Virus record (IMG/VR): IMGVR_UViG_3300029908_000169
Coordinates: 1 to 21,302 of that record
Source of the DNA: a virus
Direction: 5' to 3' (one strand)
Length of the DNA: 21,302 nucleotides
Shown piece by piece: positions 7,994 to 15,080 of this stretch; the first letter of the stretch is position 1; each line of letters begins with the position of its first letter. The notes below the pieces were generated by a model that did no database searches, had not been told where the DNA came from, and saw only the letters and a program-made list of their open reading frames with translations. The position numbers and the translations under genes were made by a program.

Positions 7994-8020
7994 GTTTCTC
8001 CTTGCTACTTAGTGACTGGT

Positions 8021-9823
8021 TTACTCATACTCTGGTGCTTCAGCGCCTGAACCACTGCACACCTTGCCATTCAGGTAGTGCCGCGAAAGAACACCCCGTA
8101 CATTTGGTATGTACTGGCGGCAGACCTTGCATAAACTCACGGCATCCTTCGCTCTCCCACGCGCCGAGTCCATCACCGCATCCAAAGCCCTGTGGAGCCG
8201 CGTGCGGCGGGAGTCGGTGGCATCATATCCGCGTGTATTACCAATCTTCCACTCACCTGTTCTGCGCGTGCTTACCAAGAACTTCAAAGCTATGCGCGTC
8301 CCATTTGAAAGCGTGGCTGTATCGCTGCCGATGCTCTCAATAGTGACGCCACCGACTTTATCGCCAACGCACGGCCTGTACCCTGTAGGATTCGTTATGA
8401 TACCGGAGTCGGTGGCTTTAACGGCACCTTTACGCTTGCAGGCTTCAAGGTACTGCTTTGCCTCGCGTAAATCTTCACCATCAGCACCCGCCGCAATTGC
8501 ATCTTGACAATCATCAATACAATCGCCATATGAATGCATCTGCCAATGCTCGCGCGCTTCACGCAGAAACTTCTGCGCTCTATCTGAGTAATCCTTCGCT
8601 CTGCGGGAATCAGTGGCCTTCTTAGGCTCACCAAGACTTTCCTTCACGCCCTTAAAAAGTTGGTTTGCTAACCGTATGGCGTCTGGCTCAGGAATACCTC
8701 GCTGCTTCAACTTATAAACGTAAGTTTGTAACGCATCTGCCACAGCGTCCTTCGCTCTCGTCACTACGCTACCACCCTTCTTGCTCAACTTACCGAGCCG
8801 TTCCAGTTCATTGAATGCAGTTTCGAGCAGCACATCGCGCTGCTGCGGTGGGCGGTCAATAAACGCTTTGATGTCAATGCCCAGAGTATCGAGTAGTGAT
8901 TGCATAGAATACTTGTCAAGCTGTCTTGTAGAAAGCCTGTCTTGTGTCCTAGTAGCTGAGTCACGTGCACCAGGCTTTAAGCTCCTGGCTAGCTCACCGC
9001 GTCTCACGGCTTTGTGGTATGCTTCACGTAGTTCAGATTCTTTCTTCGGGTCTTTATTCAGTATCCAGGCGAGACGCGCTTGATTTTCAGGCGAAGCGTC
9101 GCTCCCGCGCGAAGTTCCAGATTTTCTCATTTTATCAATCACCGAGTGTGCTATACTAAAGGCGCAGTCTTGATATGCTATTGCGCGGCCAAAATCATTT
9201 GACTTAGCGAATTGCTCGGCCTGCTTCAAAGCGTCTTTTGCAGTCTGGAGTTTCTTCTGCCAGTAAACAGGGTCATCATCCAGTTTGGCATTGCTGAGAA
9301 GTGCCTCGGCTTGCCTTACCAAATCAACGACAGCTTGATGGGTGGCACGATAACTCGCCGCCTTATTTTGATCAAAGCGCGCGGGGTTGTTATAGATGTC
9401 ATCATGTTTAGCTCGCAGAAGTTCAGCAGCGGAGTTAAGGCGCTTGCCAGAGAGCACATCTTTCGCCTCACCCTTCACCCTAGTCAGCACCCCATACTTC
9501 AAAGGTTTAACCAAGCCGCGTCCAGTCCCGTCCATAGGATGAGGGTCCATTTTTACTACGCCGTCAACTCCCACTACAGCGTGCATTCCACCGCGCGGCG
9601 AGATTCCTAGAATAAGGTGCTCTCCGACTGGTGGTTGCTCGGCATCATACGGAAGCTCTTCATAACGGAGGCCGTGCTTGGCAAGGAACGTGTTAACATA
9701 TGGGTCCTCGTTGGCGTCTAGGAAGTCTGGTACATCAGATTCTTGGAGATTGAGGATGGAAGCTAGTGAAGTGCGGAAGCATGTTCCCGTGCCGCCTGTT
9801 CTCGATTGTGTGAGCTTCCGCAC
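8021..9823 (-). CDS. Modular protein with N-terminal papain-like peptidase candidate (600 residues)
   Basis: The start is a GTG with AGGAGG 8 bases upstream, 10 bases after the previous stop. Residues about 8-105 fit a papain-like cysteine peptidase fold seen in phage proteins: Cys15 in GTCFRTSLASIL, VPDFLD, His81 in GGMHAVVGVDG and Asp93 in KMDPHP; the triad Cys15-His81-Asp93 is my assignment. Helical modules follow (125-235, 245-285, 300-345, 360-400), then a TPR-like module (411-473) shared with the 975-residue protein, a small beta module with VGDKVGGVTI (485-517) and a Cys/His module (C565, C568, H582, C589). Tags lie between modules: EAKD (119-122), GSDA (240), ARDS (286), RAKDA (356), RRAKDYS (407), TDS (404, 471, 536), RAKDA (557). 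It could be a virion peptidase or a polyprotein; the substrate is unknown. Confidence 0.78.
   Translation of the reverse strand: MRKLTQSRTGGTGTCFRTSLASILNLQESDVPDFLDANEDPYVNTFLAKHGLRYEELPYDAEQPPVGEHLILGISPRGGMHAVVGVDGVVKMDPHPMDGTGRGLVKPLKYGVLTRVKGEAKDVLSGKRLNSAAELLRAKHDDIYNNPARFDQNKAASYRATHQAVVDLVRQAEALLSNAKLDDDPVYWQKKLQTAKDALKQAEQFAKSNDFGRAIAYQDCAFSIAHSVIDKMRKSGTSRGSDASPENQARLAWILNKDPKKESELREAYHKAVRRGELARSLKPGARDSATRTQDRLSTRQLDKYSMQSLLDTLGIDIKAFIDRPPQQRDVLLETAFNELERLGKLSKKGGSVVTRAKDAVADALQTYVYKLKQRGIPEPDAIRLANQLFKGVKESLGEPKKATDSRRAKDYSDRAQKFLREAREHWQMHSYGDCIDDCQDAIAAGADGEDLREAKQYLEACKRKGAVKATDSGIITNPTGYRPCVGDKVGGVTIESIGSDTATLSNGTRIALKFLVSTRRTGEWKIGNTRGYDATDSRRTRLHRALDAVMDSARGRAKDAVSLCKVCRQYIPNVRGVLSRHYLNGKVCSGSGAEAPEYE
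8048..8140 (-). repeat. CxxC-His-Cys module, copy in the 600-residue protein
   Basis: This C-terminal module (CKVC, then His about 14 residues later, then Cys) matches the module at 5948-6055. It follows the tag GRAKDAVS directly. Confidence 0.6.
8405..8593 (-). repeat. TPR-like module shared by two large proteins, copy in the 600-residue protein
   Basis: Residues about 411-473 match 6725-6907 in the 975-residue gene. The match includes GEDLRE.KQYLEA.KRKGAVK. It is flanked by RRAKD and ATDS tags. Confidence 0.8.
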
Positions 9824-9833
9824 TTACAGCCTC

Positions 9834-10046
9834 CTACGCCATTACTCCACTAGCCGTATCTGGTACATGTTGATGCTCAAGTTCCCGCTCTTCACGCCAC
9901 AGCAGCAGGTTCAGCGGATTAGATCTGACCGGAACGTAACGGCCATCATCGCCTAGAGGCGCGGCGTTTGGAGCAGTAACTTTCTGATGACAAGTTGGAC
10001 AGCTGTATGTGAACGACCGACCGCATTGACACATTTTGAATAGCAT
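9834..10046 (-). CDS. Small zinc-ribbon-like protein (70 residues)
   Basis: The N-terminal half has CQCGRSFTYSCPTC: two Cys pairs (C6, C8 and C16, C19) that look like a compact zinc knuckle. The rest is polar with a short helix (NLLLWREERELEHQH). The ATG at 10046 overlaps the portal stop as TGATG, which argues for translational coupling. An internal ATG four residues on (MCQCG) could be the true start. The function is unknown; the position between portal and peptidase-like gene suggests a minor virion or assembly role. Confidence 0.6.
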   Translation of the reverse strand: MLFKMCQCGRSFTYSCPTCHQKVTAPNAAPLGDDGRYVPVRSNPLNLLLWREERELEHQHVPDTASGVMA

Positions 10047-13012
10047 CAGGGTTTCACCGTTCCGGCTGGTTTACTCATGTCATGCTTTTTGAGCCACTTC
10101 TTGAAATCGTCAACTTGCATTGGTGTCACATCCATGTAGATGGAGCAAGCGCGGTCGTGGCCGGCATTGAATGCCTTGATGGCGTCATCCATAGATGAAT
10201 AACCGACAAAACACTTGTGCTCGTCAAACCCACGCCGTGGCGGCAAATGCTTCTGATCGAAGATGTAAACCCAGGTAGACGCTGGATCAGGCCCGATGCA
10301 GATGTCGAGCGAATCACCGTCCGCACCAGGAATGCCGTCAAAGTAGCCGTAGTCATACGCCATGCGCACTCGCCAGCCTTGCCCTGTGCGCCATTGGCCG
10401 CGTTTCTGCTCGATGACCACTGGAAGGCCGTGGATAGTTTTAGTTTCAACTGCGGGGCCGTCGGCGTCGCGGGCCTGGCCTGTGTCACCAACGAAACCAC
10501 GACTTCTAGCGTATGCTTTACATTTAGCCGGATCAACACCGTACTGGTCTGCGTAGATATACAGGTTATCAAATGCGCGCCTATAAAGCAGTGCTACACC
10601 TTCGTCAGTACCGCGCAGTGCTTTTGGCAATGTTTCCGCTTCATTATCGCAAGCTTCCAGCCAGATAAGCTCGGGCGTCATCTTAGTGTCTTCGGCCCTC
10701 GTACGCGCCTTCCCCTGAGCACGCTGTACATACTTTAATACTTGCTGCTGCACATGCTCTGGCTTGAACCCGCGCTCAGTAGTAACATAGGCACCCCTAA
10801 CCCACACACCCATTTCATACTGTCCGTTGCCGCTCACTGTCGCTCGCAAGTCCAGGTCAGGTTTGCGCGCGCCAGGCGCCTCTGTCCCAAACCAAACAAT
10901 GTAGGCATAGTTTGAATCACTTGTTATTCGGAAGCCAGCGCTACGCAGCGCCTCTACTGTTGCCAGTTTAGCCGCACTCCATGGTTTGACGTCGTTCGCC
11001 CTTCCGCGTCTATAAGCATCAGAACAAGACGGGCAGACTACCGAGCCGTTCACGTCATCGCCATCCAAGTCAGCGGCACACCATTGGCACTTGGTGACGC
11101 CCTTGCGGAGGTCGGCATCTTGTGCGAAGCCTCTAGACCGTGCATACGCCATACATTTAGCTGGGTCAACGTGAGCCTGCTCTGCATAAAAGCTGAGGTT
11201 TCTAACTACACGTTTATGAAGTTCGATCTCGCCTTGTTCCGTACCCCGCAGTGCTTTTGGCAGTGTTAAAGCCTCATTGTCACAGGCGTCCAACCAAACA
11301 AGCTCAGCGCGAGTTGTCGCATACTTAGACCCGGCATCCTTCGCCTTTGAAGTGCCTTCCGAACCCTCCTCCACAGACCCATTTGGTGGAGCCTGGTGAC
11401 CCTGTGGCTCATCCGCCTCACCCGGCTGGCCGTTTACCTTACCGGCCTTATTCTCTTCCGTCAGGGCCTTAGCGGGCGAGGACGCAGGATTCAGCCCTCC
11501 GCCCTCAGCACCGAATAACCCTTCGCCCATTTCGCCTTCGGCTTGGACCTTGTCACTAAGCTTCTCGATGTCCTCGTCAGTGATGTTGGTGAAGATCTCG
11601 GTGCGGGTGCTGGACTGCTTCAGTTCCTTGGCGAATGTGCGCAGGCTGATGCCGCCTGCATTCAACGCCACTACGGCGGTATCTACTACGGTCTTAGCCA
11701 GCTCAGCCTTCTCTTTGTCATCCAGCACGCGGATGGAGGGGAACAGTAGGTCAAGGTCGTCCGGCACTTCTCCCAACTCGCTCATACACAGGACCGGGTA
11801 CAGCTTTTCCAAAGCTGGCCGCAATGTAACGTCGGACTCAGTGGAGATGGTCTCTTCGTAAATCTTCTCGTCACCGTCACCGGCCTGTCCGAGCCCGCTG
11901 TAAGTACGGCCCCACAACCGAGTGACCGGCATCTTGGCGGCACCGCTAATAGCCAACTGCCACATCTGCATCATGTCCGACAAGCCGGCGAAGCTATACT
12001 GCGTTTGGCTCAGCTCACCGTCCTTCTCGAGCAGCGCGAGGCTTTGATTCGACAGCATCTCATTGAACCGCTGCATGCGCTGCTCGAACTTCTGCGCCGC
12101 TGCTTGGTTCATACTGAGACCGGACATCATGCCGGCAAGGTCTGGCGCCTTCATCCCAAGAATGTTAGCTCTGAAGGAAAGCGACAATGCGTTCGACGTC
12201 AGCGTGTCATAACCTTGAATGGTTTGAATCACTGGAGCTAGGACGCTGATGCCCCAATCCTGATAAGCTGAGTTCTCCGGCTCCGGCATTCGCGGGCCGC
12301 TAAAACGAAGGATGCGGCTGTTGTGCACTTTGAAGCTGTCGCCGCCTTTGACCTTAACTTCGTAGAATTCTGAATGACCAAAGTCCAATGGGCGATTGAG
12401 GTCGTCGCAAACGTCGCCCGTTGGTGAGATCCCACTCCAGCGATCGAAGGTGATAAGACCTGCGTAGTCATGAATACCCACGCTGTCAAGTTCTAGGGGT
12501 TGATCCAGTTCTTTGTCTTGCTTCTTGATAGCGATCAGCGCGCCTGCGCCGCCAAACAACCGCGCCTTCTCAATAGCCTCGCGAACCTTACTGCGCGTGT
12601 TGGTGCGGCGAACGGCGCGATCGATACGCGTAAGATCTTCAGGATCAATGTCGCTAGTGATCTTCGGCCAAGTCTTGACGATATCCTCAGCGGGCGCGCA
12701 GACGATGCGGCGGGCGATCCAGGACGACTCGAAGAAGGAGATGATAGCCCAAAAATTAAGCGAGAACCGCATTAGCGGGTATTCAGCATAGTTCTCAAGG
12801 CTGGAAGTGCCATAACCCGTGCGTGCCGCTGGGTTGCTGAAGACGTCGATGGCATGGGCCAAGTTGGAGGTAGTGGGTCCTATCAAACCAAGATGATCTT
12901 CTTGCTTAGTGATCTTACTGCGCTTTGAATACTGTGCGCCAACGGGCGCTGTGCGGGCGTCGAACAATGTGTCAAGAGCGGAGCGGGCCGCTTTGTTTTT
13001 GCTAGATGGCAT
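10046..13012 (-). CDS. Portal protein fused to zinc ribbon, duplicated modules and pyrophosphatase-like domain
   Basis: The protein has 988 residues, about twice the length expected of a portal. Residues 1-500 fit the DUF1073-type portal: YAEYPLMRFSLNFWAIISFF, SWIARRIVCAPAEDIVKTW, RLFGGAGALIAI, MPVTRLWGRTYSGLGQAGDG and a helical ending. The portal forms the dodecameric DNA channel at one head vertex. A Gly/Pro/Glu linker ends in SKAKDA (555-560). A helical module (566-630), a four-Cys zinc ribbon (C642, C645, C660, C663), a beta module (676-765), a second copy of the helical module (778-842) and the tag QARDA follow. The C-terminal domain (about 860-975) has GLPVVIEQKRG, YDYGYFDG, GADGDSLDICIG and FDEHKCFVGY; DGDSLD resembles the Asp cluster of soluble inorganic pyrophosphatases and fits the InPase domain of phage polyvalent proteins. 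The start has AAAGGAGG 11 bases upstream. Confidence 0.88.
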   Translation of the reverse strand: MPSSKNKAARSALDTLFDARTAPVGAQYSKRSKITKQEDHLGLIGPTTSNLAHAIDVFSNPAARTGYGTSSLENYAEYPLMRFSLNFWAIISFFESSWIARRIVCAPAEDIVKTWPKITSDIDPEDLTRIDRAVRRTNTRSKVREAIEKARLFGGAGALIAIKKQDKELDQPLELDSVGIHDYAGLITFDRWSGISPTGDVCDDLNRPLDFGHSEFYEVKVKGGDSFKVHNSRILRFSGPRMPEPENSAYQDWGISVLAPVIQTIQGYDTLTSNALSLSFRANILGMKAPDLAGMMSGLSMNQAAAQKFEQRMQRFNEMLSNQSLALLEKDGELSQTQYSFAGLSDMMQMWQLAISGAAKMPVTRLWGRTYSGLGQAGDGDEKIYEETISTESDVTLRPALEKLYPVLCMSELGEVPDDLDLLFPSIRVLDDKEKAELAKTVVDTAVVALNAGGISLRTFAKELKQSSTRTEIFTNITDEDIEKLSDKVQAEGEMGEGLFGAEGGGLNPASSPAKALTEENKAGKVNGQPGEADEPQGHQAPPNGSVEEGSEGTSKAKDAGSKYATTRAELVWLDACDNEALTLPKALRGTEQGEIELHKRVVRNLSFYAEQAHVDPAKCMAYARSRGFAQDADLRKGVTKCQWCAADLDGDDVNGSVVCPSCSDAYRRGRANDVKPWSAAKLATVEALRSAGFRITSDSNYAYIVWFGTEAPGARKPDLDLRATVSGNGQYEMGVWVRGAYVTTERGFKPEHVQQQVLKYVQRAQGKARTRAEDTKMTPELIWLEACDNEAETLPKALRGTDEGVALLYRRAFDNLYIYADQYGVDPAKCKAYARSRGFVGDTGQARDADGPAVETKTIHGLPVVIEQKRGQWRTGQGWRVRMAYDYGYFDGIPGADGDSLDICIGPDPASTWVYIFDQKHLPPRRGFDEHKCFVGYSSMDDAIKAFNAGHDRACSIYMDVTPMQVDDFKKWLKKHDMSKPAGTVKP
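10487..10681 (-). repeat. Internal duplication in the portal, second copy
   Basis: Residues 778-842 (TPELIWLEACDNEAETLPKA and onward to KAYARSRGF) repeat the module at 11123-11317. Long runs are identical, including LPKALRGT and AYARSRGF. Confidence 0.88.
11123..11317 (-). repeat. Internal duplication in the portal, first copy
   Basis: Residues 566-630 (TTRAELVWLDACDNEALTLP and onward to MAYARSRGF) form a helical module that returns at 10487-10681. The two copies are separated by a zinc ribbon and a beta module, each bounded by an A-x-D tag. Confidence 0.88.
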
Positions 13013-13056
13013 AACTCAGCGGCCCTCCTTTCCCTTGTTAGGTGTATGTGGTCGAC

Positions 13057-13581
13057 TTAGACTGAAACTGTGAATGATGCTGTCGCAGGTGTACTACTGA
13101 CGCACTCCGGCAATCGCTGCAAATCATCGGTCAGGCGGCTGTGTACACCGAACTTACTCAGATCGATGTGCCAGGTTGGCCAGCCATTTTGCAATCGTTC
13201 CAGCGCGCTCAGCCACGCGCCATCTTCAGTGGCGGCGAAAGTAGAGTTTGCACTAATAACGAGGTAACTACCGCCTTCCACATCAGATCGCAATCGTTCG
13301 CCTAGCACCACAAAACCTACATGACCAAGCATAACGGCATTAGCCAGTGGAAAGTCCTCAGTTACACGCGAACTAGCTGAAAAACTTTTACGCGCCAGTA
13401 CTAGTTTGGGGTCACAGACGTGTGGGTACCATTCTGTATTGGGGTAAATAGGTCCGACTGGATTGTTGAACGCCGTCCCGCCCCACTCAGTTCCCATCTT
13501 GACAATAAGTTCGCCGCAATTCTCACAAGTGTGCGGCCCGTAATAAACGATTTTCGAATTTCTAAACGTAATCAATGCCAT
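13057..13581 (-). CDS. Hypothetical protein with CxxC motif (174 residues)
   Basis: I start this protein at the ATG at 13581 (MALITFRNSKIVYYGPHTCE) because AGGAGA lies about 10 bases upstream; the frame is open for 13 more codons. An early CENCGE pair and a later Cys (PHVCDPK) could bind a metal. The middle has a hydrophobic beta stretch (AVMLGHVGFVVLGERL), and the C-terminal third holds an amphipathic helix (GAWLSALERLQNGW). No family is recognised. It lies between the small secreted-type protein and the portal. A small head, adaptor or regulatory role cannot be separated from sequence alone. Confidence 0.6.
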   Translation of the reverse strand: MALITFRNSKIVYYGPHTCENCGELIVKMGTEWGGTAFNNPVGPIYPNTEWYPHVCDPKLVLARKSFSASSRVTEDFPLANAVMLGHVGFVVLGERLRSDVEGGSYLVISANSTFAATEDGAWLSALERLQNGWPTWHIDLSKFGVHSRLTDDLQRLPECVSSTPATASFTVSV

Positions 13582-13667
13582 TTGCGTATTCTCCTGCGTA
13601 AGTAGGTCGCGCGCTGTCAAGTCGAATGCTACAAATACCGCGCATTAAGTATTCGTATCACTATGGA

Positions 13668-13961
13668 CTACTTATCAGGCGCTTCCAACTCAGTTTTCGC
13701 GGCGTACGCATCAAGCCGCGCGTTCATCACGTCGTCAAGCGTAAAGCCCTTTTCAATTTCGCACTTACTAAGTGTCGGCTCTGTTCCAGTGAAACTCAAC
13801 TTTGTACAAACGGCAACCTGTTCACCCGTCGGTTTGTACAAAGTAAGACTAGTGGGCATGCTGAGCGGCGCCGTAACACCCGACTGAACGAGCCGGGGCG
13901 CGGCTGATGTAGGAGGAGCATGAACTGACACGCTCAGTACAAGCGCAAGCAGAAAGTACAT
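13668..13961 (-). CDS. Small exported protein candidate (97 residues)
   Basis: Residues 1-21 (MYFLLALVLSVSVHAPPTSA) form a hydrophobic segment ending in small residues, consistent with a Sec signal peptide, though the basic N-region is absent. The mature part has two Cys residues (VAVCTKL and LSKCEIE) that could form a disulfide in the periplasm, and a charged helical tail (DDVMNARLDAYAAKTELE). No lipobox is seen. The start has GGAGG 8 bases upstream, 2 bases after the previous stop. It is an odd resident of a head operon; a lysis accessory or cell-envelope protein is possible, but no family is recognised. Confidence 0.6.
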   Translation of the reverse strand: MYFLLALVLSVSVHAPPTSAAPRLVQSGVTAPLSMPTSLTLYKPTGEQVAVCTKLSFTGTEPTLSKCEIEKGFTLDDVMNARLDAYAAKTELEAPDK

Positions 13962-13963
13962 AC

Positions 13964-14236
13964 TCAGACCTCCGTGCCCAGATTCACTTCATCAGAGGTA
14001 AGCCAGATGACTTCATCTTCACTATAGCACCGCGGTTTGATATCGCCGCCCTGCTTGACGAAGGCCCAGAGCACGCGCTTGCTAGGCGAAACGATCTCAC
14101 GCAAGATGGCAGCATCAAGTTCCATACCGTTGATGACAAGGATGTCGTTTTTACTAACAATGAGGCGCCATCGTGCGGGCGCGACCGTGCCGCTAGGCCG
14201 TGTTACGCCCGCCGTGTGGGTCAAGCGCTTAATCAT
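13964..14236 (-). CDS. Hypothetical protein (90 residues)
   Basis: I use the ATG at 14236 (MIKRLTHTAGVTRPSGTVAP) because it overlaps the upstream TGA as ATGA, so translation is probably coupled. The frame stays open 38 codons further up, but that extension lies inside the 268-residue gene and is Arg-rich, as expected for a shadow frame. The protein is mixed alpha/beta: RWRLIVSKNDILVINGMELD, a helix, then a second beta part (KRVLWAFVKQGG). No family is recognised. It lies between two genes for exported-type proteins. Confidence 0.55.
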   Translation of the reverse strand: MIKRLTHTAGVTRPSGTVAPARWRLIVSKNDILVINGMELDAAILREIVSPSKRVLWAFVKQGGDIKPRCYSEDEVIWLTSDEVNLGTEV

Positions 14237-15039
14237 TGCTGGACGTAAGTTAGGACGCCGATCTGCGTACCAGCGCCGCCGTTGACAAGGCAAAGCCCTG
14301 AGCCAGCCGGCGCAGTAAATGTAGTTCCGCCCCACCCCATCGTAAGCCACATGCCCGCAGTAGGCACGATAGTGCCTGTCAAAGCGGTTGGCGACGTGCA
14401 GGTAGTGCTGCCGCCCGATTCAAACGCCGCGGTAGCAGTAGTGGCGGAGATGCCCATGGCGACATTGCAAACGTAGATAGCCTTGCCAGCTGACACTGCA
14501 ACAAGCTGCGTTGTACCGGCGCCGCTCGTACTGATAACGACAGACGACTTCACCACATTAGGGTTCACGCATGGATCACCGCCGATTGTGTGCGTAACGA
14601 CGATGAGCGCTGGACTGAATGTTACATTGATAGTACCAGCGGTTGGGTATGTAGTACAGGCGTACGTTGCTACATACTGATCACCCTCAGCAACAGTTGG
14701 CGTAATGCTGAATTGCTGAATACCTGTCGATGGCGTAAAAGCCGTGCTAACTGCCAATATAGTGCTAGAATTGACCACGTTGTTCTGCACATAATAAAGA
14801 TTCAAAGTGCAGGCATTCGGCGATCCGGTAATGCCAGTCTCAGTGATATTCAAAGTACCGATACCGCTGAACGTTGTCAACCTGATAGCCGAACTAGTGA
14901 CCGTGGCTGTAGCGGGCGCGCCTGTGATCAACGTAATGCCGCCATATCCGACATTAGTGATGGAAGGTGTTTGAGTGGAAGCGGGCAGCGCCGTGAAGAG
15001 GCCGAGGACAGCTGCCAAGAGAGCTACGAAATACTTCTT
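14233..15039 (-). CDS. Secreted beta-rich protein candidate (268 residues)
   Basis: I start at the ATG at 15039 (MKKYFVALLAAVLGLFTALP) because it gives a textbook Sec signal peptide: two Lys, a 14-residue hydrophobic core, then ALPASTQ as a likely cleavage region. AGGAG lies about 9 bases upstream; an ATG 15 codons earlier lacks such a site. The mature part is rich in Thr, Gly, Val and Ala and is predicted all-beta, with several Cys residues (NACTLNLYYV, ATYACTTYP, YVCNVAMG, TTCTSPT), which would suit disulfides outside the cytoplasm. The end, GTQIGVLTYVQQ, resembles small phage beta proteins. The role is unknown: it could be an exported envelope-modifying protein, or a virion protein whose N-terminus mimics a signal. 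Confidence 0.65.
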   Translation of the reverse strand, partial: KKYFVALLAAVLGLFTALPASTQTPSITNVGYGGITLITGAPATATVTSSAIRLTTFSGIGTLNITETGITGSPNACTLNLYYVQNNVVNSSTILAVSTAFTPSTGIQQFSITPTVAEGDQYVATYACTTYPTAGTINVTFSPALIVVTHTIGGDPCVNPNVVKSSVVISTSGAGTTQLVAVSAGKAIYVCNVAMGISATTATAAFESGGSTTCTSPTALTGTIVPTAGMWLTMGWGGTTFTAPAGSGLCLVNGGAGTQIGVLTYVQQ

Positions 15040-15080
15040 CATGTGCTGCGTCTCCTGTGGTTCTTGGTGCGTTGAAGTTG

